From: Achromobacter kerstersii
Lineage (GTDB): Bacteria > Pseudomonadota > Gammaproteobacteria > Burkholderiales > Burkholderiaceae_B
Direction: 5' to 3'
Assembly (NCBI RefSeq): GCF_902859595.1
Contig: NZ_CADIJQ010000003.1
Location: 454,300-518,299 of the forward strand
Length of the DNA: 64,000 nt
Shown: positions 1 to 7,771 of the stretch, piece by piece
Layout: the number at the start of each line of letters is the position of its first letter
How positions within the stretch are numbered: the stretch's first letter is position 1
Position numbers and translations under genes: made by a program
Notes under the pieces: model-generated
Told to the model about the DNA's origin: nothing
Seen by the model: the letters and a program-made list of their open reading frames with translations, nothing else
Database searches by the model: none

Positions 1-290
1 CCGACCTGCTGTGCTCCGCCGCCGCGTTCCCCGTGTTCTATGGCCTGTTCAGCCGCAAGCACGATGGCGTGACGGCAACGACGGCGACCGTCGCGGGGCT
101 GGCGGCAGGGCTGTTCTTCTTCCCGGCCCCGGGCGACAAACCCACGTTTCTGCTGGAATCGTTCCTGCTGGCGGCGTTTGTGCCGGTGCTGGTTACCGTG
201 CTGATGCGCCTGACGCGGCGCGGTATTCGGGAGTTTGATTTTTCGACGCTGAGCGCGGCGGTGCGGCGGTTGGATAAGGACGCGGTGTAA
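1..290 (+). CDS. Sodium:solute symporter family protein, C-terminal fragment
   Basis: The reading frame is open from the left edge and ends in TAA at 288-290, so only about 95 C-terminal residues are present. They include hydrophobic segments typical of the last membrane helices of sodium:solute symporters (the LLCSAAAFPVFYGLF stretch, then an FLLAAFVPVLVTVLM helix) and a short basic cytoplasmic tail. The substrate cannot be told from this fragment; acetate, proline, pantothenate and urea carriers all belong to the family. A strong hairpin follows the stop. Confidence 0.6.
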   Translation, partial: DLLCSAAAFPVFYGLFSRKHDGVTATTATVAGLAAGLFFFPAPGDKPTFLLESFLLAAFVPVLVTVLMRLTRRGIREFDFSTLSAAVRRLDKDAV

Positions 291-322
291 ATCCCCGCCG
301 CGCAGTCCGCCCGGAAAACAAA

Positions 323-357
323 AAAGCCTTGGAACACGTTGTGGTGTCCAAGGCTTT
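323..357. terminator. Bidirectional Rho-independent terminator
   Basis: AAAGCCTTGGAACAC (323-337) pairs with GTGTCCAAGGCTTT (344-357) with one bulged base. Read on the minus strand it is followed by a T-rich run (complement of 311-322), ideal for ending the tRNA-Ala transcript. On the plus strand it follows the symporter stop. Confidence 0.8.
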
Positions 358-370
358 CTTGTCTGGAATT

Positions 371-446
<76 letters not shown>

Positions 447-463
447 ATTGAAGCAAGAGCAAA

Positions 464-493
464 ACTATACCTGAACTTTAAAGCGCCGTGCAA
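464..493 (-). promoter_or_regulatory. Sigma70-type promoter of tRNA-Ala
   Basis: On the minus strand TTGCAC (complement of 488-493) and TATAGT (complement of 464-469) are separated by 18 bp. They lie 17 bp upstream of the tRNA 5' end, between the stop of xth and the tRNA. Confidence 0.55.
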
Positions 494-514
494 TACGGCG
501 CCAGGCAAAAATTT

Positions 515-1297
515 TCAGACGAATTCCAAGGTCGCGACGACGGGCGCGTGGTCCGACGGCTGCTCGTTGCGGCGCGGTTCCTTGTCGATCACGCAGGCGA
601 CGCAGCGCTTGACCAAGGGGGCCGACAGCAGGACGTGGTCGATCCGCAGGCCGGCGTTGCGGCGGAAGGCGAATTGGCGGTAGTCCCACCAGGAAAACGA
701 CTTTTCGGGCTGCTCGAACAGACGAAAGGAATCGGTCAGGCCCAGGTCGATCAGGCCTTGCAAGGCGGCGCGTTCCGGTTCGGACACCAGCACCTGGCCT
801 TCCCATTTTTCGGGGTTGTGCACGTCTTCGTCGGCGGGCGCCACGTTGTAGTCGCCCAGCACGGCCAGACGCGGGTACTGCTTGATCTCGTCGGCCAGCC
901 AATTGCGCATGGCGTCGAACCACGCCAGCTTGTAGACGTACTTGTCGGAATCCAGCGACTGCCCGTTGGGGCAATACGCGCACACGACGCGCACATCGCC
1001 TTCGGGGCTGGGGAAAGTCAAGGCCAGCACACGCTGCTGCGGGTCTTCATAGCCGGGAATGTTGCGCACCATGGACGTGCCCGGCACGCGCGAAATGATG
1101 GCGACGCCGTTATACGTCTTCTGACCGGCCCAGACGGCGTGATAGCCGGCTTCCTTGAAAGCGTCTTCGGGGAAGTTTTCGTCGGTGAGCTTCAGTTCCT
1201 GGATGCACAGCACGTCGACAGGATTGGCGGCCAGCCAGTCCAGCACTTGCGGCAGGCGCACCTTCAGAGAGTTCACGTTCCAGGTGGCTAATTTCAT
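515..1297 (-). CDS. xth: Exodeoxyribonuclease III
   Basis: A 260-residue exonuclease III/AP endonuclease of the endonuclease-exonuclease-phosphatase fold, acting in base excision repair at abasic sites and on 3' blocked ends. Visible signatures are the N-terminal [15 protein letters not shown], the metal-binding Glu34 in the CIQELK motif, GDYNVAP in mid-protein and the C-terminal SDHAP with the catalytic His near residue 250. The length fits the family. The ATG at 1297 is preferred over an upstream frame extension because homologues start at MKLATWN. It appears monocistronic and is upstream of tRNA-Ala. Confidence 0.93.
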   Translation of the reverse strand: MKLATWNVNSLKVRLPQVLDWLAANPVDVLCIQELKLTDENFPEDAFKEAGYHAVWAGQKTYNGVAIISRVPGTSMVRNIPGYEDPQQRVLALTFPSPEGDVRVVCAYCPNGQSLDSDKYVYKLAWFDAMRNWLADEIKQYPRLAVLGDYNVAPADEDVHNPEKWEGQVLVSEPERAALQGLIDLGLTDSFRLFEQPEKSFSWWDYRQFAFRRNAGLRIDHVLLSAPLVKRCVACVIDKEPRRNEQPSDHAPVVATLEFV

Positions 1298-1361
1298 GTT
1301 CTGCGTAGACCGTTTGTTGATGCGGTTCTCAAAGGCGCCGCCTTCCAAAAACCCGGTCTAG

Positions 1362-1397
1362 CTACGTATCTGGCTACGAATCTGGCTATTCATCCGG
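1362..1397. repeat. Three tandem 12-nt units upstream of xth
   Basis: CTACGTATCTGG (1362-1373), CTACGAATCTGG (1374-1385) and CTATTCATCCGG (1386-1397) are adjacent imperfect copies in the 5' region of xth. The rest of 1298-1572 shows no gene; a promoter for xth must lie here, but I see no convincing -35/-10 pair. Confidence 0.6.
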
Positions 1398-1572
1398 GGC
1401 GTGACCGGCGGGCGCCGGGATAAGGGCAGATGATACCTGCTCGTGCGGCGGCAAGGGCGCCGGGGCATGCGAAGGGAAGTGGGGGCGTGATTGCGTCCTA
1501 TATTGCCTTCTTGATAGGCCGCAGTTCGATGAAACTGACTAGACTGCCTGAACGTTTCAAATGGAGGAGCCT

Positions 1573-1788
1573 ATGAAGACTTGGCCTTTGCAGGACGTTC
1601 AAACGCAGTACGCAGAATTTGTTGACGACGATGTATCAGCAGGTCCGCAACGCCTGATCGCAGGCGGCTTCAAACCGTCGGCGGTGGGCGCGGCGCCTCC
1701 AAGACTGGCACTGATGGCGCCCCGACCAACGCTTAAGTCGCTCTTGCTGACCGACTTTGCGCGCACAGAACATTTGGTGCCCGCCTGA
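1573..1788 (+). CDS. Phd/YefM-like antitoxin, orphan and diverged
   Basis: A 71-residue protein beginning MKTWPLQDVQTQYAEFVD, the usual start of Phd/YefM-type antitoxins (swapped-hairpin DNA-binding N terminus). The following GPQRLIAGGFKPSAV resembles the family's beta strand. The region normally containing the VVLSxEEY helix is replaced by a proline/alanine-rich stretch, and the tail PTLKSLLLTDFARTEHLVP resembles the usual toxin-binding C terminus. GGAGGAG at 1563-1569 fixes the start at 1573. No toxin gene follows: the next gene is a GntR regulator on the other strand whose stop abuts this one. Confidence 0.6.
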   Translation: MKTWPLQDVQTQYAEFVDDDVSAGPQRLIAGGFKPSAVGAAPPRLALMAPRPTLKSLLLTDFARTEHLVPA

Positions 1789-2592
1789 TCACCCCTCCGA
1801 CCCGCTATTCAACATCCGGCTCTTCGCCTTTTCAATATGCGCGCGCATGACGTTACGCGCGCCGTCGGCGTCTTGTTCCTGAATCAGCCGATAGATATCG
1901 CGGTGTTCGTCAATGGCGGCGCGGGTGCGTTTCCAGGGTTCGCTGTGGACCAGGTGGCGCATGACGTTGACGGCGTGGCTGACGTCGTATTCCAGCGATT
2001 TCAGCACTTGCACAAAGCGCTGGTTGCCGGTGGCGGCGGCGATGGCGCGGTGGAAGCCGTAATCGTGGTGGTGCGCGATGGCGCCTGACGCGTCGGCTTC
2101 TTCGTAGCCGGTCAGCATGCGGTCCATTTCGCGCAGGTCGTCGGCGCTGCGGCGCAGGGCGGCCAGGTAGGCGCATTCCGGTTCGATCACCATGCGCAGT
2201 TCCAGGCCTTCCAGAATGTGGCCGACGCGGCGTGCCGGGTCGATGGCGGGCATGCCGCCCATCAGGTCGGGCTTGGCGCGCACATAGGTGCCAGAGCCGC
2301 GAATGGAATCCACCAATTGGTCTTCGCGCAGCCGGTCCAGCGCTTGCCGAACCACGGGGCGCGATACCTCGAACAACGCGGCCAGTTCCAGTTCCGTGGG
2401 CAGCTTGTTGCCCGGTGCGATCTTGCCGGTGGCAATCGCGTAGAACAGGCTTTCATACACGCGCTCGGCAAAGCGTTCGGCGCGCACATAGCCCAGGCCC
2501 GACGCCACTTCGGCCAGCACGTCCAGTTCGGGGCGGGGGCGGGCGGCTGCCTCCAGCAGGGATTCCAGCTGCGGGTCACGCACATTGCTCAT
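1789..2592 (-). CDS. GntR family transcriptional regulator, FadR/FCD subfamily
   Basis: A 267-residue regulator with an N-terminal winged helix-turn-helix (about residues 40-105, including KLPTELELAALFEVSRPVVRQALDRL) and a C-terminal FCD ligand-binding domain with the characteristic acidic/His residues (EPECAYLAALRR, HHHDYGFHRAI, EHRDIYRLI). FadR-subfamily proteins usually repress catabolic genes and are released by an organic acid. It is divergent from an aldehyde dehydrogenase with a palindrome between them, so that gene is its likely target. The ligand is unknown. Confidence 0.85.
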   Translation of the reverse strand: MSNVRDPQLESLLEAAARPRPELDVLAEVASGLGYVRAERFAERVYESLFYAIATGKIAPGNKLPTELELAALFEVSRPVVRQALDRLREDQLVDSIRGSGTYVRAKPDLMGGMPAIDPARRVGHILEGLELRMVIEPECAYLAALRRSADDLREMDRMLTGYEEADASGAIAHHHDYGFHRAIAAATGNQRFVQVLKSLEYDVSHAVNVMRHLVHSEPWKRTRAAIDEHRDIYRLIQEQDADGARNVMRAHIEKAKSRMLNSGSEG

Positions 2593-2746
2593 TGGGGCGC
2601 GCTCTTCTATTAGTGAGTTGAAGCCGGTCCATCAATAGGACCGGGCTTGTCAGTCTTCCGAACAATCCCTGCGTCGTCGTAAATGGCTGAAATATCAGGG
2701 ATTACCCGTATTCATATCCAAATATCCCGAAGCTTAGGACAAAAGC

Positions 2747-2763
2747 TGTCAATTCAATTGACA
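2747..2763. promoter_or_regulatory. Palindromic operator candidate overlapping a -35 box
   Basis: TGTCAATTCAATTGACA is a perfect 8-bp inverted repeat around a central C, in the 2593-3005 spacer between the GntR regulator and the aldehyde dehydrogenase. Its right end is TTGACA (2758-2763), a perfect -35 hexamer pointing to the dehydrogenase, with a weak -10 (TAACTT) about 18 bp on. A repressor bound here would block that promoter. The remaining leader up to 3005 contains GC-rich inverted repeats but no convincing gene. Confidence 0.55.
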
Positions 2764-3005
2764 AGTTATAGGGGGCTCCCGTAACTTGCCATCAAACCAC
2801 ATCAGCCGCGCCTTTGACGCGCGGACGGCGTAACCGGCCTGCCGGGTACGCCGGGAGACACCACACAAATCCCCACAGCAATCCCTCTTATGGGCACCCG
2901 CACACACTTCGCTTTCCGGCACCTTGCTTCGTGCCTGGGAGGCTGCGCGCGCGTCGGCGCCTTTTCCGCAACTGGCTATTCGGCCGCTACTTTACTCCGC
3001 ACATC

Positions 3006-4439
3006 GTGACTCAGAAGAACTTTATCGCCAACCAATGGGTGGCCTCGGCCACCGGTGAAACCATTCCCGTCCTGAACCCGTCCGATGGCAAGCCCTTCGA
3101 GTCGATCGCCCGCTCGGGCGAGGCGGATGTCGACCGCGCCGTCACGGCTGCCCGCCAGGCGTTTGAAGGCGAATGGGGCCAGATGGCGCCGGCTGCGCGC
3201 AGCCGTTTGCTGATGCGTATCGCCTTCGCGTTGCTGGACCGCCAGGAGGAATTGGCGCAACTGGAATCGGCCGATACGGGCAAGCCCATCAAGCAGGCCC
3301 GTGCGGATGCCGCCGCCGTTGCGCGCTACTTCGAGTTCTACGCCGGCGCTGTCGACAAGCTGCACGGCGAGACCATTCCCTACACCCCGGGCTTCACCGT
3401 GCTGACCGTGCGCGAAGCGCATGGCGTGACCGGCCACATCGTGCCCTGGAACTACCCGTTGCAGATCTTCGGCCGCAGCGTCGGCGCGGCGCTGGCCGCG
3501 GGCAATGCCTGCGTGGTCAAGCCCGCCGAAGACGCCTGCTTGTCGCTGTTGAAGCTGGCCGAAATTGCCGCCGAAGTGGGCCTGCCCGCGGGCGCGTTGA
3601 ACATCGTGACCGGTTATGGCCACGAAGCGGGCGCGGCGCTGTCGGCGCACCCGGGCATCGACCACATCTCGTTCACCGGTTCGCCGCAGACGGGCAAGAT
3701 GGTGGCCCACGCGGCGGCCGAAAACCATGTGCCGGTGACGTTGGAACTGGGCGGCAAGTCGCCCCAGGTGGTGTTTGACGATGCCGACCTGGACGCCGCC
3801 ATGCCGGTGCTGCTGGCCGCCATCATCCAGAACGCCGGCCAGACGTGCTCGGCTGGCAGCCGCGTGCTGATTCAGCGTGGCGTTTACGAAACGGTGATCA
3901 AGCGCTTGTCGGAAGCCTTCGCGGCCACCGTCACGGGCCCGGCCGCGCAAGACCTGGACGTCGGTCCGCTGATCAGCGGCCGTCAACACGACCGCGTGCG
4001 CGGGTTCCTGGCGGAAGCCGAAGCCGAAGGCCTGAAGGTTGCTGCGCGCGGCCAGCTGAAGGACGGCGCGCCGGAAGCGGGCTACTACCAGCCGCCCGTG
4101 CTGTTCCGCGACGTGCCGCCCAACAGCCGTCTGGCGCAGGAAGAAGTGTTCGGCCCGGTGCTGGCCGCCATGGTGTTCGACACCGAGGAAGAGGCGCTGG
4201 AAATCGCCAACGGCACGCTGTACGGCTTGGTCGCGGGGGTCTGGACGCGCGACGGCGCCCGTCAGATGCGGTTGGCTCGCAAGTTGCGCGCCGGCCAGGT
4301 GTTCATCAATAACTACGGGGCGGGCGGCGGCGTGGAGCTGCCGTTTGGCGGTTCGCGCCAGTCGGGCTACGGCCGCGAAAAAGGCTTTGAGGCGCTGTAC
4401 GGCTTTACGACCTTGAAGACCATCGCCATCCGTCATTGA
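3006..4439 (+). CDS. NAD(P)+-dependent aldehyde dehydrogenase
   Basis: An aldehyde dehydrogenase superfamily member of 477 residues that oxidises an aldehyde to the acid. The cofactor-binding region (PWNYPL, KPAE), the general base Glu247 in LELGGKSP and the nucleophile Cys281 in GQTCSAGSR are all present, as is the C-terminal LPFGGSRQSGYGRE. The GTG at 3006 is chosen because the protein then starts VTQKNFIANQW, matching the family's length; the upstream in-frame extension is low-complexity and basic, and there is no clear ribosome site. It resembles betaine aldehyde or gamma-aminobutyraldehyde dehydrogenases, but the substrate cannot be assigned. Confidence 0.85.
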   Translation: MTQKNFIANQWVASATGETIPVLNPSDGKPFESIARSGEADVDRAVTAARQAFEGEWGQMAPAARSRLLMRIAFALLDRQEELAQLESADTGKPIKQARADAAAVARYFEFYAGAVDKLHGETIPYTPGFTVLTVREAHGVTGHIVPWNYPLQIFGRSVGAALAAGNACVVKPAEDACLSLLKLAEIAAEVGLPAGALNIVTGYGHEAGAALSAHPGIDHISFTGSPQTGKMVAHAAAENHVPVTLELGGKSPQVVFDDADLDAAMPVLLAAIIQNAGQTCSAGSRVLIQRGVYETVIKRLSEAFAATVTGPAAQDLDVGPLISGRQHDRVRGFLAEAEAEGLKVAARGQLKDGAPEAGYYQPPVLFRDVPPNSRLAQEEVFGPVLAAMVFDTEEEALEIANGTLYGLVAGVWTRDGARQMRLARKLRAGQVFINNYGAGGGVELPFGGSRQSGYGREKGFEALYGFTTLKTIAIRH

Positions 4440-4443
4440 TGGC

Positions 4444-4470
4444 ACGCGGGGTGGCGCTCGCCACCCGCGT
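4444..4470 (+). terminator. GC-rich hairpin after the aldehyde dehydrogenase
   Basis: 4444-4456 pairs with 4459-4470 (twelve base pairs, one bulged G), starting four bases after the stop codon. No T-run follows, so it may act as an RNA-stabilising end or a weak terminator. Confidence 0.4.
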
Positions 4471-4552
4471 CCAGCGGGGCGGCTCCTGGCAAAATATCGG
4501 TTAACGTTGATGTTTTGCTTCAGGGGCCTGCCGCCCCGTTTTCAGGAACCGT

Positions 4553-5257
4553 ATGTTCACCGGTATTGTTCAAGGCACCGCGACGATCGCGAAGATCGCG
4601 GATCGCGAAGGCCTGCGCACCTTCACGCTGGATTTTCCCCCTGGTTTTTGCGTTGATCTGGCCATCGGCGCCAGCGTGTCGACGGACGGCGTCTGCCTGA
4701 CCGTGACCGAGCTGCTGTCGGACAACCAGGCGACGTTTGATGTCATGCTGCAAAGCCTGGCCATTACCACGCTGGGCAGCTATGCCGAAGGCGATCGCGC
4801 CAACGTCGAACGCGCCGCGAAAGATGGCGCCGAGATCGGCGGCCACCCCTTGTCCGGCCATGTGGACTTCACGTCTGAAGTGGTGATGGTGAAGTCGTCT
4901 GACACCAACCGACTGATGCGCTTCAGCATCCCCGAACCCTTCCGCAAGTACGTGTTCGCCAAGGGCTATATCGCCATCAACGGCGCGAGCCTGACCGTGT
5001 CGGAAGTGAACCGGGCGGAAGGCTGGTTTGAAGTCTGGCTGATTCCCGAAACCCGCCGCATGACGGTGTTCGAGGACAAGCAGGTTGGCGACTTCGTCAA
5101 CATTGAAATCGAACGCAGCACGCAGGTGGTCGTGGACACCGTGCGCGAAACGGTGCAGGAAAGCTTAGGCAAGTTGCAGCCCTTGCTGGAAGCCATCCTG
5201 AAGGAAAAAGGCCTGACCCTGGAAGACTTCGTCAGCCCCCAGGGCAAGCTGAAGTAA
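4553..5257 (+). CDS. ribC: Riboflavin synthase (alpha subunit)
   Basis: A 234-residue protein with two tandem lumazine-binding barrel domains. It begins MFTGIVQGTA and contains GVCLTVTEL and GGHPLSGHVD in the first half and GASLTVSEV with a LIPETRRMT variant in the second. It converts two 6,7-dimethyl-8-ribityllumazine molecules to riboflavin. It is somewhat longer than the E. coli enzyme because of a charged C-terminal tail (LGKLQPLLEAILKEKG). It stands apart from other rib genes here, and I see no FMN riboswitch in its short leader. Confidence 0.9.
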   Translation: MFTGIVQGTATIAKIADREGLRTFTLDFPPGFCVDLAIGASVSTDGVCLTVTELLSDNQATFDVMLQSLAITTLGSYAEGDRANVERAAKDGAEIGGHPLSGHVDFTSEVVMVKSSDTNRLMRFSIPEPFRKYVFAKGYIAINGASLTVSEVNRAEGWFEVWLIPETRRMTVFEDKQVGDFVNIEIERSTQVVVDTVRETVQESLGKLQPLLEAILKEKGLTLEDFVSPQGKLK

Positions 5258-5265
5258 GACGTGAT

Positions 5266-5287
5266 CCGGGGCCACGGCCGGCCCCGG
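5266..5287. terminator. Perfect GC hairpin between convergent genes
   Basis: CCGGGGCC (5266-5273) and GGCCCCGG (5280-5287) form a perfect eight-pair stem with a six-base loop, eight bases after the riboflavin synthase stop and before the end of the convergent M81 peptidase gene. Confidence 0.45.
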
Positions 5288-5363
5288 AGTCAAAGCCCAG
5301 GGCAGGTCGCAGAGGCTATGGCCATCCCTGACAGCGCTGGAATCCACGCTTACGCCAAACCCG

Positions 5364-6857
5364 TCAGCCCTCGAACGGCTGACCTTGCGGACGCACGCGA
5401 ATGCCCGGCTGCAAGCGCGTCCACGGCAGATCCGCCGGGTCTGCCTGCATCGGCCCCGGCGCTTTGGCCACCAGCACCTCATGCGCGATGGGCTGGAAGT
5501 CGGCGCGGAAATGCACCGAGCTTTTCACAACCAGAATCCCCATTTCCTCGGGCTGCACGCCGCCCACGCGGAACAGGTTGCGGTCCAGCATCTGCGCCTT
5601 GCTGGAGCTGACCACGACGCGCACGCCGCCAATCCGCAGGCCAGCGACCGCGCCCAGGTCTACATCCATGCCGTGCATCATCGGGCCGTCAAAGCGCAGC
5701 TTGCCGGGCGATAGCGTTTCGACGACGAAGTCGCCAGTAAAGGCGGAGTCGCCCGGCACGCCCGATTGCCCGCCCAGTTGCAGCGTGACCGTGCTGCCGA
5801 TGCCAGCCGCGGTGGCGGTGCGCACGGCCTCGGGGTCGTAGAACAAGCCCAACGCGGCGTTCTGCGCATTGGCTTCGACCAGCGCGCGCAGCATGCCTGT
5901 GGTGTTGGCGTCCCCACCCGCGCCGGGGTTGTCTTGCGTGTCCGCGATCACGACAGGGCGGGATGCGCCGGCCGCCAGCGCCTGCGCGCGCCGCACGGCT
6001 TCGGCGGGTTCAAGAAAGTCGGGCGACCACTGCGGTTCCAACTCCAGCACCTGGCGGTACAGCGTTTCGGTGACCTGTTCGACCGCCGCCGCGTCGGTGC
6101 CATACGCCCACACCACGGGACCACATTCCGGAAAATCCGCCGCCGGAAAACCCGGCGCAAATGAGATGGAGGCAACCCCTGGCGTTTGCTCCAGCTGCGC
6201 CAGCGTGTCGTACACGCCTTGCGACGGTTGCAGCATCGTGCACATGCCGTTGATCGGAATCAGGAAGGGCAGGCGGCGTTCGCTGCGCGCCCATTGCTTG
6301 CCCGCGGCGATGCGGGCCAGCAGCAGCCGGGCCGCGTGTTCGCCGGTATCGGCCATGTCCACGTGCGGATAGGTGCGGAAGGCGGCCAGCGCGTCGGCCT
6401 CTTGCAGCATCTGCGCAGTGACATTCGCGTGCAGGTCCAGGCTGGCCACAACCGGTACGTCCGGCCCCACGATTTGCCGCACGCGCGCCAGCAATTCGCC
6501 TTCGCCATCGTCCAGGTGTTCGGTGACCATCGCGCCGTGCAAGTCCAGGTAGACGGCGTCGTAGCGGCCCGCCCGAGCGGCGCCCAGGATTTCGCCCGCG
6601 ATGCGCTCAAAGGCGTCGCGCGTGACATGCGCCGAGGGGCTGGCGCCCGCCCAGATCACCGTGTGCACGGTATGGCCTTGCGCCTGGATGGCGTTGATGA
6701 AACCGCCCGCTGGAATATTGACCGAGCGCAGCGCCAGCATGGCTTCGCCGCGCACCATGGCAGGGAAGCCCTCGCCGCGAACAAAGTTGCCATACCCCGC
6801 CTTGGACGGCGCAAAGGTATTGGTCTCGTGCTGGAAGCCAGCCACCAGGATGTGCAT
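5364..6857 (-). CDS. M81 family metallopeptidase (MlrC-like)
   Basis: A 497-residue protein of the M81 family, named for MlrC (microcystinase C) of microcystin-degrading bacteria. The N-terminal half has the family's putative zinc ligands (GFQHETNTFAP, YLDLHGAMVTE, SLDLHANVT); the second half has ADTQDNPGAGGDANTTGML. The C-terminal M81_C region is complete. AGAGGAAA lies just upstream of the ATG at 6857. Most members are not microcystin enzymes and probably hydrolyse small peptides or amides. It is monocistronic here, and its neighbours give no clue. Confidence 0.85.
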   Translation of the reverse strand: MHILVAGFQHETNTFAPSKAGYGNFVRGEGFPAMVRGEAMLALRSVNIPAGGFINAIQAQGHTVHTVIWAGASPSAHVTRDAFERIAGEILGAARAGRYDAVYLDLHGAMVTEHLDDGEGELLARVRQIVGPDVPVVASLDLHANVTAQMLQEADALAAFRTYPHVDMADTGEHAARLLLARIAAGKQWARSERRLPFLIPINGMCTMLQPSQGVYDTLAQLEQTPGVASISFAPGFPAADFPECGPVVWAYGTDAAAVEQVTETLYRQVLELEPQWSPDFLEPAEAVRRAQALAAGASRPVVIADTQDNPGAGGDANTTGMLRALVEANAQNAALGLFYDPEAVRTATAAGIGSTVTLQLGGQSGVPGDSAFTGDFVVETLSPGKLRFDGPMMHGMDVDLGAVAGLRIGGVRVVVSSSKAQMLDRNLFRVGGVQPEEMGILVVKSSVHFRADFQPIAHEVLVAKAPGPMQADPADLPWTRLQPGIRVRPQGQPFEG

Positions 6858-7152
6858 GTCGTTTCCTCTCGGTCTTGAGTCCGTGGATTCAGGGGTCCGG
6901 GAATTATTGGAGACGACGCCGGGATCAGCAATAGCGGCGCGCTGTTTTGTTTGATCAGCGGACGGCCGGTTTCAGCGACGTATGGCGTTACGCTTTTGAG
7001 ACATTCTTTAGGTTTAGATCAAGCAATACCAATGCTTTCCAGCGTCTTCTGGTCTAAGACCCGCATAAACACTCAAGAAAATTCTGAATTTCCCATGTGA
7101 CGGGCGTTTTGGGGCGGCTTCGAATACAATGACGCCACTTTCGGAGGTTTCT

Positions 7153-7737
7153 ATGTCGGTCATATCCGATATCAAAATACGCCCCCTGGAGCGCGGCGAC
7201 CTGCACTTTGTGCACAAGATCAACAACAACGACGTCATCATGCGTTATTGGTTCGAAGAGCCTTACGAGGCCTACGACGAACTGGTCGCCCTTTATGACC
7301 GCCACTTGCACGATCAGAACGAGCGGCGCTTCATCATCGAGCACGACACCGGCCAACCCGCCGGCCTGGTGGAACTGGTGGAAATCGACTACATCCACCG
7401 CCGTGCCGAATTCCAGATCATCATCGCGCCCAGCTATCAGGGCCGGGGCTACGCCAAGGCGGCAACCCGCATCGCGGTCGGTTACGCATTCCGCGTGCTG
7501 AACATGCACAAGGTCTATCTGGTCGTAGACAAAGACAACACCGCAGCCGTGCACGTGTACGAGCGCTGCGGCTTTCAGATCGAAGGGCTGATGAAGGAAG
7601 AATTCTTCTCGAACGGCGCCTATCGTGACGCTTACCGCATGGCGCTGCTGCAACACGAGCACCTGCGCGATGTCGGCCCCGGCGCACCGGATGCGCCCGT
7701 GCTGCGCGACTGGCCGCAGGAAGAACAAACGGGCTGA
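7153..7737 (+). CDS. speG: Spermidine N1-acetyltransferase
   Basis: A 194-residue GNAT acetyltransferase closely resembling E. coli SpeG along its whole length: [18 protein letters not shown], the allosteric-site [33 protein letters not shown] and the acetyl-CoA loop QGRGYAKAA. It acetylates spermidine or spermine with acetyl-CoA to relieve polyamine excess. GGAGG at 7143-7147 fixes the ATG at 7153 rather than an earlier one in frame. The C terminus is longer and proline-rich compared with the E. coli protein. Confidence 0.92.
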   Translation: MSVISDIKIRPLERGDLHFVHKINNNDVIMRYWFEEPYEAYDELVALYDRHLHDQNERRFIIEHDTGQPAGLVELVEIDYIHRRAEFQIIIAPSYQGRGYAKAATRIAVGYAFRVLNMHKVYLVVDKDNTAAVHVYERCGFQIEGLMKEEFFSNGAYRDAYRMALLQHEHLRDVGPGAPDAPVLRDWPQEEQTG

Positions 7738-7771
7738 CTAGGCCCGTCCGTCTCATTCCTGAAAGCTTGCG

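Noticed and set aside
1561..1572. Earlier ATG for the antitoxin-like gene.
   Set aside because: That ATG lies within the GGAGGAG ribosome site; the start at 1573 gives the usual MKTW beginning.
2976..4445. Long open frame on the minus strand opposite the aldehyde dehydrogenase gene.
   Set aside because: It is the complement of a well-recognised gene in GC-rich DNA. Its translation is Arg/His/Gly-rich with no family resemblance. The same applies to long antisense frames at 34943-37333, 49708-51792, 51789-54137 and 56840-58486.
4440..4552. Possible FMN riboswitch before riboflavin synthase.
   Set aside because: The spacer is too short for the aptamer, and the conserved FMN motif blocks are not visible.
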